Notes under the pieces: model-generated
Seen by the model: only the letters and a program-made list of their open reading frames with translations
What the model was told of the DNA's origin: nothing
Databases searched by the model: none
Shown here: positions 33,876 to 42,196 of the stretch, in pieces
Layout of the letters: the number at the start of each line of letters is the position of its first letter
Position numbering within the stretch: the stretch's first letter is position 1
Assembly (NCBI GenBank): GCA_031386665.1
Contig: JANNCN010000047.1
Location: 66,954-130,953 of the forward strand
Source of the DNA: JANYCG01 sp031386665
GTDB taxonomy: Bacteria > Pseudomonadota > Gammaproteobacteria > Burkholderiales > Burkholderiaceae_C
Length of the DNA stretch: 64,000 nucleotides
Direction of reading: 5' to 3'
Program-made: the position numbers and the translations under genes

Positions 33876-35476
33876 CCGACTTGCTGCAAGTCAAGGGGCT
33901 GACTGTGTCATTTGGTGGCAGCACCGTGGTTAACGCAATCGACTTCAACATTGCAGCGGGTGAAAAGCTGGCCTTGGTCGGTGAGTCGGGCTCAGGCAAG
34001 ACCTTGAGTGCGCTCAGTCTGCTCAGGCTGGTGCAAAACGCCGACATCAAAGGCCAGGCATTGTTTCGAAACGCTTCGGGTCAAACCGTTGATCTTTTGG
34101 CCCTGCCAGAGCCGGCGATGCAGGCCGTGCGAGGCCAGGACATTGCGATGATTTTTCAAGAGCCCATGACGGCCTTGAACCCATTGATGACAGTTGGCGA
34201 GCAAATTGCTGAGGTTTTGCAGCTCAAGCGGGGCGAGTCGGCAGTTGAATCCAGAATCTCTGCCGTTGATCTGCTTGCCAAAACCGGAATTCCCGAACCG
34301 AAGCGACGCGCCAATGCCTACCCGCATCAATTGAGCGGCGGCCAGCGCCAGCGCGCGATGATTGCCATGGCATTAGCCTGCAAACCTCAACTCCTGTTGG
34401 CCGATGAACCGACAACCGCGCTGGACGTCACCGTGCGCAGCCAAATTTTGGATCTGATCTCTGAACTGCAGCAACAGAATGGCATGGCCGTGCTGATGAT
34501 CACGCACGACTTGAACTTGGTGCGCAAATTTGCTGACCGCGTCATCATCATGGAGAGGGGTTGCATCGTCGAGCAAGGCTCAGTGGCTGCGGTTTTCACC
34601 AACTCACAGCACTCGTACACCCAAAAGTTGATAGACAGTATTCCGGTTCGCGACATCATCGAAGCAACGCCTGAAGCCAACATCCAAGCGCCTTTGCTTC
34701 AGGCGACGGGCCTGCAGGTCAGTTACCCAGTTCAATTGGTAGGTATCAAGGGTTGGTTTAAAAAAGCGGCGTTTGTCGCTGTCAAAGGCATTAATTTTGA
34801 ACTGCTGCCTGGGCAAACATTGGGTGTCATTGGGGAGTCAGGCTCAGGCAAATCAACCCTTGGATTGGCCGCACTCGGATTGTTGCCCTACCAAGGCGAC
34901 TTGCGCGTGGCGGGTTCCAGTTGGCACGATGCAAACCAGAACAAGGCATTGCGAAAAGTCATGCAGGTGGTGTTTCAGGATCCATTTTCCTCACTTTCTC
35001 CGCGCCTGACGGTTGAGGAAATCGTTGGAGAAGGGCTGCTCGTGCACTCGCCCGAGCTGTCCAAGGCGCAGCGGCGCACCCGGGTTGTGCAGGCATTGTT
35101 GGACGTGGGTATGAATGAAAACCAGTTTGCTGGCCTTTTAGGGCGTTACCCCCATGAGTTTTCAGGGGGTCAACGGCAAAGGCTGGCGATTGCTCGGGGC
35201 GTGATTGTCGAGCCTCAATTGCTGGTTTTGGACGAACCCACCAGCGCCTTGGATGTCACCATTCAGAAACAGGTTTTGCAACTTTTACAGCGGCTTCAAC
35301 GGGAGCGCAAGCTGTCTTTTTTGCTGATTACCCATGACGTTGCCGTGATCCGCGCCATGGCACACCACGTGATTGTGATGCGCGACGGTGAAATCGTTGA
35401 ATTTGGACCAGTGACACAAATTCTTGCTGCACCTGCACATGCCTACACGCGGGCCTTGCTGATGGCGGCTCTTTAA
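33872..35476 (+). CDS. yejF: peptide ABC transporter ATP-binding protein YejF (two fused ATPase domains)
   Basis: 534 aa with two complete nucleotide-binding domains. First: Walker A GESGSGKTLS, signature LSGGQRQRAM, Walker B LLLADEPTTALD. Second: GESGSGKSTL, FSGGQRQRLAIARG, LLVLDEPTSALD. Both carry switch His in ITHDL/ITHDV. Such double proteins energise YejBE import of peptides such as microcin C-type molecules in enterobacteria; here the substrate is inferred. Last gene of the unit. Confidence 0.94.
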   Translation: MTDLLQVKGLTVSFGGSTVVNAIDFNIAAGEKLALVGESGSGKTLSALSLLRLVQNADIKGQALFRNASGQTVDLLALPEPAMQAVRGQDIAMIFQEPMTALNPLMTVGEQIAEVLQLKRGESAVESRISAVDLLAKTGIPEPKRRANAYPHQLSGGQRQRAMIAMALACKPQLLLADEPTTALDVTVRSQILDLISELQQQNGMAVLMITHDLNLVRKFADRVIIMERGCIVEQGSVAAVFTNSQHSYTQKLIDSIPVRDIIEATPEANIQAPLLQATGLQVSYPVQLVGIKGWFKKAAFVAVKGINFELLPGQTLGVIGESGSGKSTLGLAALGLLPYQGDLRVAGSSWHDANQNKALRKVMQVVFQDPFSSLSPRLTVEEIVGEGLLVHSPELSKAQRRTRVVQALLDVGMNENQFAGLLGRYPHEFSGGQRQRLAIARGVIVEPQLLVLDEPTSALDVTIQKQVLQLLQRLQRERKLSFLLITHDVAVIRAMAHHVIVMRDGEIVEFGPVTQILAAPAHAYTRALLMAAL

Positions 35477-35510
35477 AGCAGCAAAGCTCCTGCTTGGCAA
35501 CGCAATAAGG

Positions 35511-35516
35511 TATAAT
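35511..35516 (+). promoter_or_regulatory. perfect -10 box upstream of rimP
   Basis: TATAAT at 35511-35516, 35 nt after the yejF stop. No convincing -35 is seen at 16-18 nt (the region is CTCCTGC). If used, transcription would begin near 35523 and immediately meet the terminator below. Confidence 0.4.
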
Positions 35517-35531
35517 CCAAAGCTCACGACC

Positions 35532-35563
35532 AAACGGGCGGGTATTTACCGCCCGTTTTTTTT
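35532..35563 (+). terminator. rho-independent terminator between yejF and rimP
   Basis: Stem AAACGGGCGG (35532-35541) pairs with CCGCCCGTTT (35549-35558) around a 7-nt loop, with eight T from 35556. It ends the yej transcript, and because it lies downstream of the -10 box above it may also act as an attenuator of the rimP-nusA-infB operon. Confidence 0.85.
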
Positions 35564-35616
35564 GGCCGTTTGTTTTTGCTTGTTCTGGTGTTCAGTTCAA
35601 GAGTTTTCATTGCGGG

Positions 35617-36306
35617 GTGTTGGTGGCAGTTCAGGAAATAGTCGAGCAAACCGTAGCCGGTTTGGGTTACGACCTGGTGGAGATTGAGCGCTCTGCGGGT
35701 GGGCTGTTGCGCATCACGATCGACTTGCCTTGGGACCCGACTGGCAAAACGCCTGACGCTGTTACAGGGTTGATGCCCGAGCAGTTTGTCAATGTGGAAG
35801 ATTGTGAAAAAGTCACGCGGCAGTTGCAGTTTGCCCTGGAGGTGGACGGTGCCGAATACCGCAGGCTTGAGGTTTCCTCGCCTGGGATTGACCGGCCGCT
35901 GCGGCATGAGAAAGATTTTGAGCGTTTTATAGGGCACGAAATAGACGTGTCGCTGAAGGCCCCCATTGGGTTGGCAGCGGCAGCAGGCCAGGTGAATGCC
36001 ACCCGCAAGAAGTTTCGCGGAACTTTGGAGCGGGTGGTGGTGGTGGCTAAGGGTGCGGATGGACATGTAGATGGACATGCAGATGAAGGAGCCGCTGGAG
36101 CGCCAGGCTGGCAAATCGTCTGGAGCGAAGCGCCACTTGCCAAGCCGGGTGCCAGGATCAGCAAAAAAAGGGCTCAAGTTCCATTGCAGGCACTTGGGTT
36201 CAAGTTGGACGAATTGCGGGATGCCCGCCTTGCGCCCATTGTGAGTTTCAAAGGTCGGGGTGAAAAAGGAGCGTTGTCAGACACTGCCGTCGCCACCGAT
36301 GATTGA
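35617..36306 (+). CDS. rimP: ribosome maturation factor RimP
   Basis: 229 aa, GTG start. Needed for 30S assembly. EIVEQTVAGLGYDLVEIE and LEVSSPGIDRPLRHEKDFERFIGHEID are the conserved blocks. Typical RimP is 150-200 aa; the extra length is an insert near residues 143-172 (KGADGHVDGHADEGAAGAPG) in the C-terminal Sm-like domain. The coding DNA there holds near-duplicate 10-nt units (GATGGACATG). First gene of the nusA-infB operon. Confidence 0.92.
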   Translation: MLVAVQEIVEQTVAGLGYDLVEIERSAGGLLRITIDLPWDPTGKTPDAVTGLMPEQFVNVEDCEKVTRQLQFALEVDGAEYRRLEVSSPGIDRPLRHEKDFERFIGHEIDVSLKAPIGLAAAAGQVNATRKKFRGTLERVVVVAKGADGHVDGHADEGAAGAPGWQIVWSEAPLAKPGARISKKRAQVPLQALGFKLDELRDARLAPIVSFKGRGEKGALSDTAVATDD

Positions 36307-36339
36307 TTTCGACAAAGATTGTTACAGGAGAGTCATGGC

Positions 36340-37836
36340 ATGAATCGCGAAATGTTAATGCTGGTAGAGGCCATCTCACGCGAGAAAAGCGTCGAGAGGG
36401 ATGTGGTTTTTGCAGCCGTTGAGGCGGCCCTTGCCCAAGCCACCAAAAAGCTTCATCAAGGCGATGTTGATATCCGTGTGGTAGTCGACCGCGACACTGG
36501 CGCCTACGAAACCTTTCGCCGCTGGCATGTGGTTCCCGATGAAGCGGGCCTGCAATTGCCGGACCAAGAGATTTTGTTGTTTGAAGCCAAAGAGCAGATC
36601 GAAGACATCGAAGTCGATGAATACATCGAAGAATCGGTCGAGTCCGTGGCCATTGGTCGCATCGGCGCTATGGCGGCCAAGCAGGTCATTTTGCAAAAAA
36701 TTCGCGACGCTGAGCGCGAAATGCTGCTGAACGACTTCATGTCCCGTGGCGACAATATTTTCGTCGGCACCGTCAAGCGCATGGACAAAGGCGACATCAT
36801 TGTCGAAAGCGGACGGGTGGAAGGGCGTCTGCGTCGCTCCGAGATGATTCCTAAAGAAAATCTGCGTTCGGGTGACCGCGTGCGGGCCATGATCATGGAA
36901 GTTGACTTGACGCTGCGCGGAGCGCCGATTATTTTGTCTCGCTCGGCACCCGAGTTCATGATTGAGCTGTTCCGGTCTGAAGTGCCTGAAATTGAACAAG
37001 GCTTGTTAGAGATCAAATCGTGCGCCCGTGATGCGGGTTCGCGCGCCAAAATTGCCGTGCTGTCCCATGACAAACGGGTTGACCCCATCGGCACCTGCGT
37101 GGGTGTGCGAGGCACCCGTGTGAACGGCGTTACCAATGAGTTGGCCGGTGAACGAGTGGACATTGTTCTTTGGAGCGAAGACCCTGCCCAATTCGTGATT
37201 GGTGCTTTGGCTCCCGCCAATGTCACCAGCATTGTGGTGGACGAAGAGCGTCACGCGATGGACGTTGTGGTCGACGAGGAAAACTTGGCGATTGCGATTG
37301 GTCGGGGTGGTCAAAACGTGCGTTTGGCATCGGAGTTGACCGGCTGGAAGATCAACATCATGGACGCCGCGGAATCTGCCGAAAAGCAGGCGACTGAAAC
37401 CGACTCAGGCCGCAAGCTCTTCATGGAAAAACTCGATGTGGATGAGGAAATCGCCGACATTTTGATTGCCGAAGGGTTCACAAGCCTCGAAGAAGTGGCT
37501 TACGTTCCTTTGCAAGAAATGCTTGAGATCGAAAGCTTTGATGAAGACACGGTGAATGAGCTGCGTACTCGTGCCAAAGACGCGCTTTTGACCATGGAAA
37601 TCGCTCACGAAGAGAGTGTCGATGAAGTGTCACAAGATTTGCGCGAACTCGAAGGTCTGAACCCCGAGTTGATCGGCAAGCTGGCCGATGCAGGGGTCCA
37701 CACTCGTGACGATTTGGCCGATCTGGCCGTTGACGAGCTCATTGATATCACTGGCCAGACAGAGTCTGATGCCAAAGCCATGATCATGAAGGCGCGCGAA
37801 CATTGGTTTACCAATGAAGCCGCTTCTCAAGAGTAA
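36340..37836 (+). CDS. nusA: transcription elongation/termination factor NusA
   Basis: 498 aa. N-terminal RNA-polymerase-binding domain (MNREMLMLVEAISREKSVER), S1 domain (GDNIFVGTVKRMDKGDIIVE), two KH domains (DPIGTCVGVRGTRVNGVTNE; IGRGGQNVRLASELTGW) and two C-terminal acidic helix-hairpin repeats (DEEIADILIAEGFTSLEEVA; NPELIGKLADAGVHTRDDLA), as in gamma/beta-proteobacterial NusA. Start at 36340 is preceded by GGAGAG. Confidence 0.96.
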   Translation: MNREMLMLVEAISREKSVERDVVFAAVEAALAQATKKLHQGDVDIRVVVDRDTGAYETFRRWHVVPDEAGLQLPDQEILLFEAKEQIEDIEVDEYIEESVESVAIGRIGAMAAKQVILQKIRDAEREMLLNDFMSRGDNIFVGTVKRMDKGDIIVESGRVEGRLRRSEMIPKENLRSGDRVRAMIMEVDLTLRGAPIILSRSAPEFMIELFRSEVPEIEQGLLEIKSCARDAGSRAKIAVLSHDKRVDPIGTCVGVRGTRVNGVTNELAGERVDIVLWSEDPAQFVIGALAPANVTSIVVDEERHAMDVVVDEENLAIAIGRGGQNVRLASELTGWKINIMDAAESAEKQATETDSGRKLFMEKLDVDEEIADILIAEGFTSLEEVAYVPLQEMLEIESFDEDTVNELRTRAKDALLTMEIAHEESVDEVSQDLRELEGLNPELIGKLADAGVHTRDDLADLAVDELIDITGQTESDAKAMIMKAREHWFTNEAASQE

Positions 37837-37872
37837 TGGTCATGAATGCCGGAATAAAAGGTTACACAACAA

Positions 37873-40794
37873 ATGTCCAGTACGACCGTCGCAGAGTTTG
37901 CAAGCGAACTCAAAAAATCAACCGCCACCCTGCTTGAACAGCTTCAACAGGCGGGTGTCGCCAAGTCGGCTGCCGCCGACACCTTGACTGATGCAGACAA
38001 GCACAGCTTGTTGGCGCATTTGCAGATCAGCCACGGCACCGCGAGCCCTGAGCGCAAAAAAATCACCTTGGTAAAAAAGTCGACCACCGAAATCAAGCAG
38101 GCGGATGCGTCTGGCAAGGTTCGAACCATTCCGGTGGCCACCAAGAAAATGCGCACCTTCATTCGCCGTGACGACGGAGCGGACGCGCCTGCTGAAGAGA
38201 CACCTGAACACATCGCCGAGGCATCGCCTGTCTCAGTGATCGACAGCGCCGAACTGGCTCGTCGCGAAGAAGAAGCGCGTCGCCAAGCCGAGTTGATTCG
38301 CCGCCAGGAAGAAGAATTGGCGCACAGGCGTCTGGAGCGCGAACAGCTAGATCTGCGCGCGCGCGAGGCGGCTGAACAAGCCGCGAGTCAGGCAATTGAA
38401 GCGCAAAAACGCAACGCAGCCGCTGAGGCGGCCACTGCGTCAGCTGCAACAACAGACACGGCCAAAGCCACTGAAGCTCAGATACAAATCAAAGCCCAAG
38501 AACAGCAAGCGGCTTTGGAGCAAGCCCAGGCGCTTGCCCGCGAAAAGGCCGCCGCCCAATCCAAAGTGCAAGCCGCCGAAGAGGCTGCGCGCGCTGTCGA
38601 CTTGGGAGATCGCCGCCGCAAAGCCGAGGCTGAGGCCGCGGCTATTCGCCTGATGATGTCGGCACCCGCCAAAAAGGCCCCGCCACCCAAAAAGATCGAA
38701 GAAGTCAAGCCTGTCGCCAAGCTCAATGCTGCAGATGCCGCTAAAAAAGGCACCTTGCACAAGCCTGCTACTGGTTCGGTTCAACCCAAGCCAGCCAAGC
38801 CAGCGGGCTCCACCGCACCCGGTTCCACCACAGGCGTGGCGGGCAAAGAAGTCAAGTCAGCCAAGCTGTCCAGCAGCTGGGCGGGCGACCCAGCCAAGAA
38901 AAAAGGCATTCCAACCCGTGGCGACACGGGTACCGGTACTGGTCGTTCGACCAACTGGCGTGCAGGCCCGCGTGGCCGTCGCGGCAGCAATGACCGAGAT
39001 CGTGATGACCATTCAGCAGCGCCCGTTATGGAAGCCCGGATCATGGAGGTCCATGTTCCTGAAACCATCACGGTGGCAGAGCTGGCCCACAAAATGGCGG
39101 TCAAAGCCTCTGAGGTGATCAAGCACTTGATGAAGCTGGGCCAAATGGTCACCATCAACCAGCCGCTGGATCAAGACACCGCCATGATTCTGGTGGAGGA
39201 AATGGGCCACAAAGCCATTGTGGCGTCTCTGGACGACCCGGAAGCCTTCACCGAAGATGAAGTTCTTCAACAAGATGCCGAACTGTTGCCCCGCGCTCCC
39301 GTGGTGACCGTGATGGGCCACGTTGACCACGGAAAAACGTCGCTATTGGACTACATTCGCACGGCCAAAGTGGCCTCGGGCGAAGCCGGTGGCATCACCC
39401 AGCACATTGGTGCTTACCATGTTGAAACACCGCGCGGCGTGATTTCGTTTCTGGACACGCCCGGCCACGAGGCCTTCACGGCCATGCGTGCCCGCGGTGC
39501 CAAGGCGACTGACATCGTGATTTTGGTGGTGGCCGCCGACGACGGCGTGATGCCGCAAACCAAGGAAGCCATCAAACACGCCAAAGCGGCTGGTGTACCC
39601 ATCGTTGTGGCGATCAACAAAATTGACAAGCCTGATGCCAATCCAGAGCGCGTCAAAAACGAGCTGGTGGTTGAAGAGGTCGTTCCTGAGGAATTTGGCG
39701 GCGAGTCCCCGTTTGTACCGGTTTCAGCCAAGACTGGCGCAGGCATCGATGCGCTCTTAGAGCAAGTTTTGCTGCAAGCCGAGGTGCTTGAACTTCGCGC
39801 GCCGGTCAATGCCATGGCGAAAGGGCTCGTGATTGAGGCTCGTCTGGACAAAGGGCGTGGCCCGGTTGCCACTATATTGGTGCAGTCTGGCACGCTCAAA
39901 ACCGGCGATGTCGTGCTGGCGGGTCAAACTTTTGGCCGTGTTCGCGCCATGCTGGACGAAAACGGAAAATCCATCAAAACGGCCGGGCCGTCGATTCCGG
40001 TGGAAATTCAAGGTCTGACCGAAGTACCGCAAGCAGGTGATGAATTCATGGTCATGGCCGACGAGCGCCGCGCCCGGGAAATTGCAACCTACCGTGCTGG
40101 CAAGTTCCGCAACACCAAGCTGGCCAAACAGCAGGCCGCCAAGTTGGAGAATATGTTCACCGACATGACTGCAGGCGAAGTCAAACTCGTGCCGATCATT
40201 GTCAAAGCCGATGTGCAAGGTTCGCAAGAAGCCTTGGCTCAATCGCTGCTCAAGCTCTCGACCGACGAGGTCAAAGTGCAAATGGTGTACACGGCAGTCG
40301 GTGCGATCAGCGAATCGGATGTCAACTTGGCCATCGCCTCCAAGGCTGTGATCATTGGGTTCAACACCCGGGCCGACGCGGGTGCCCGCAAGCTGGCGGA
40401 AAACAATGGTGTGGACATTCGCTACTACGACATCATTTACGATGCGGTCGACGAGTTGAAGTTGGCCATGTCGGGCATGTTGACGCCAGACAAGAAGGAA
40501 GAAGTCATTGGCACCGCCGAGATTCGCCAAGTGTTCAAAGTGTCCAAGATTGGCTCGATTGCGGGTTGTATGGTCACGGCTGGTGTGGTCCGTCGCTCTG
40601 CTCGGCTTCGATTGCTGCGCGAGAACTTGGTCATCTTCACGGGCGAGTTGGACTCTCTCAAGCGCTTCAAGGACGATGCCAAAGAGGTCAAGGAAAGCTT
40701 TGAGTGCGGCTTGAACATCAAGAACTACAACGACATTCAAGAGGGTGACGTGCTGGAGTTCTTTGAAATTCGCGAAGTTGCGCGGACACTGTAA
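37873..40794 (+). CDS. infB: translation initiation factor IF-2
   Basis: 973 aa. N-terminal IF2-N segment (VAEFASELKKSTATLLEQLQQ), a roughly 300-residue Ala/Glu/Lys-rich helical linker, a second IF2-N, and the GTPase domain with G1 GHVDHGKT near residue 480, G3 DTPGHEAF and G4 NKID. The C2 fMet-tRNA-binding domain ends EFFEIREVARTL. An internal start could give a short form as in E. coli, but I cannot verify one. 37 nt after nusA. Confidence 0.96.
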   Translation: MSSTTVAEFASELKKSTATLLEQLQQAGVAKSAAADTLTDADKHSLLAHLQISHGTASPERKKITLVKKSTTEIKQADASGKVRTIPVATKKMRTFIRRDDGADAPAEETPEHIAEASPVSVIDSAELARREEEARRQAELIRRQEEELAHRRLEREQLDLRAREAAEQAASQAIEAQKRNAAAEAATASAATTDTAKATEAQIQIKAQEQQAALEQAQALAREKAAAQSKVQAAEEAARAVDLGDRRRKAEAEAAAIRLMMSAPAKKAPPPKKIEEVKPVAKLNAADAAKKGTLHKPATGSVQPKPAKPAGSTAPGSTTGVAGKEVKSAKLSSSWAGDPAKKKGIPTRGDTGTGTGRSTNWRAGPRGRRGSNDRDRDDHSAAPVMEARIMEVHVPETITVAELAHKMAVKASEVIKHLMKLGQMVTINQPLDQDTAMILVEEMGHKAIVASLDDPEAFTEDEVLQQDAELLPRAPVVTVMGHVDHGKTSLLDYIRTAKVASGEAGGITQHIGAYHVETPRGVISFLDTPGHEAFTAMRARGAKATDIVILVVAADDGVMPQTKEAIKHAKAAGVPIVVAINKIDKPDANPERVKNELVVEEVVPEEFGGESPFVPVSAKTGAGIDALLEQVLLQAEVLELRAPVNAMAKGLVIEARLDKGRGPVATILVQSGTLKTGDVVLAGQTFGRVRAMLDENGKSIKTAGPSIPVEIQGLTEVPQAGDEFMVMADERRAREIATYRAGKFRNTKLAKQQAAKLENMFTDMTAGEVKLVPIIVKADVQGSQEALAQSLLKLSTDEVKVQMVYTAVGAISESDVNLAIASKAVIIGFNTRADAGARKLAENNGVDIRYYDIIYDAVDELKLAMSGMLTPDKKEEVIGTAEIRQVFKVSKIGSIAGCMVTAGVVRRSARLRLLRENLVIFTGELDSLKRFKDDAKEVKESFECGLNIKNYNDIQEGDVLEFFEIREVARTL

Positions 40795-40810
40795 AAAGAC
40801 TTCGACAAGC

Positions 40811-41182
40811 ATGCGCAGAAAAGCCGCCACACCCAACCGCGCCTTCAAGGTTGCCGATCAGATCCAGCGAGACCTGACGGAATTGATTGCGCGCGAGTTG
40901 AAAGACCCGAGGGTTGGCATGGTGACCATTCAAGCGGTAGAGGTAACGCCTGACTATGCCCACGCCAAAGTATTTTTCAGCCTATTGACTGGCGACTCAG
41001 CCGCCTGTCAAGAAGGTTTGAATCAGGCGGCGGGGTTTTTAAGGGCTGGCCTTTTCAAACGCCTGCACATTCACACGGTGCCAACTTTGCATTTTGTGTT
41101 TGACCGCACCACAGAGCGGGCCTCGGACATGAATGCGCTGATTGCGCAAGCGGTCGCCTCGCGATCGAAGAATCCGGAGTAG
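40811..41182 (+). CDS. rbfA: 30S ribosome-binding factor RbfA
   Basis: 123 aa, ATG at 40811, 17 nt after infB. KH-like fold: FKVADQIQRDLTELIARELKDPRVGMVTI, TPDYAHAKVFFSLL and LHFVFDRTTERASDMNALI. Assists 16S rRNA 5' maturation. Part of the operon. Confidence 0.95.
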   Translation: MRRKAATPNRAFKVADQIQRDLTELIARELKDPRVGMVTIQAVEVTPDYAHAKVFFSLLTGDSAACQEGLNQAAGFLRAGLFKRLHIHTVPTLHFVFDRTTERASDMNALIAQAVASRSKNPE

Positions 41183-41186
41183 ACAG

Positions 41187-42185
41187 ATGAATGCGCCACG
41201 TGCACGGGTCACTAGGCGCCCCGTGCATGGGGTGCTGTTGCTCGACAAACCGCTGGGTTGGTCAAGTAACGATGCCTTACAAAAAGTCAAATGGCTGTTG
41301 CGGGCAGAAAAGGCAGGGCACACAGGCACGTTGGACCCGCTGGCCACAGGGGTTTTGCCCTTGTGTTTTGGTGCAGCGACCAAATTCAGTCAATTGCAGC
41401 TGGATGCGGATAAGCGGTATGAGGCCGTTGCCAAGCTGGGTGAAAAATCCAGCACCGGAGATGCTGAAGGCAATGTGATTGAGCGGCGCGCTGTGGTGGT
41501 GAATGACGCTGACGTCGAACGGGTGGTGCACCAGTACACCGGGGCGATCAAGCAAGTCCCGCCTATGTACAGTGCCCTGAAAAAGGATGGAAAAGCGCTA
41601 TACGAGTATGCGCGTGCAGGCATCAACGTCGAGCGGGAAGCCCGCGACGTGACGATTTTTGAACTGCAGGCAACGCTGAACCAAGTTGACCTGGTGGCGC
41701 CGACGATTCACCTGGTGGTGAAGTGCAGCAAGGGCACCTACATTCGCACTTTGAGCGAAGACATCGGTGAAGCTTTGGGGTGTGGAGCCCATTTGACGCA
41801 GTTGCGCCGTGTCGGAACTGGCGGATTTGACGTGGCGCGATGTGTCACGTTGGCGCAGTTGGAAGACATGACTGAGGACGAACGGTTGGCCTGTTTGTTG
41901 CCCGTTCAGTCCTTGTTGTCTGACCATGTGCGGATCGATTTGGGCCCCGGTGATGCCGATCGATTTTTGAGTGGCGTCCGCCGTCGGGGCGATTGGCCAG
42001 ATGCTAGGCAAGTGGCCGTTTTTGGGCCAGCCTTGCCTGGAAGGCAAAGTACAGAGGTTGATCAGAACGGTCTGATTGACGAGAGAGTTTCGAACAAAGA
42101 GGTGTTGCTGGGATCTGCCCAGGTCAGCGCTGGAGAGTTGATACCAGGACGATTGCTGAGTCCTACCGAAATTGAACAGATTTAA
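41187..42185 (+). CDS. truB: tRNA pseudouridine-55 synthase TruB
   Basis: 332 aa, 5 nt after rbfA. HGVLLLDKPLGWSSNDAL and AGHTGTLDPLATGVLPLCFG hold the catalytic Asp of pseudouridine synthases (GTLDPLA). KYEAVAK-type strand, SALKKDGKALYEYAR and CSKGTYIRTLSEDIG follow. Makes psi55 in the T loop. The C-terminal region after VARCVTLAQLE is longer and less conserved than in E. coli. Confidence 0.95.
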   Translation: MNAPRARVTRRPVHGVLLLDKPLGWSSNDALQKVKWLLRAEKAGHTGTLDPLATGVLPLCFGAATKFSQLQLDADKRYEAVAKLGEKSSTGDAEGNVIERRAVVVNDADVERVVHQYTGAIKQVPPMYSALKKDGKALYEYARAGINVEREARDVTIFELQATLNQVDLVAPTIHLVVKCSKGTYIRTLSEDIGEALGCGAHLTQLRRVGTGGFDVARCVTLAQLEDMTEDERLACLLPVQSLLSDHVRIDLGPGDADRFLSGVRRRGDWPDARQVAVFGPALPGRQSTEVDQNGLIDERVSNKEVLLGSAQVSAGELIPGRLLSPTEIEQI

Positions 42186-42196
42186 GAAAGTGAACC

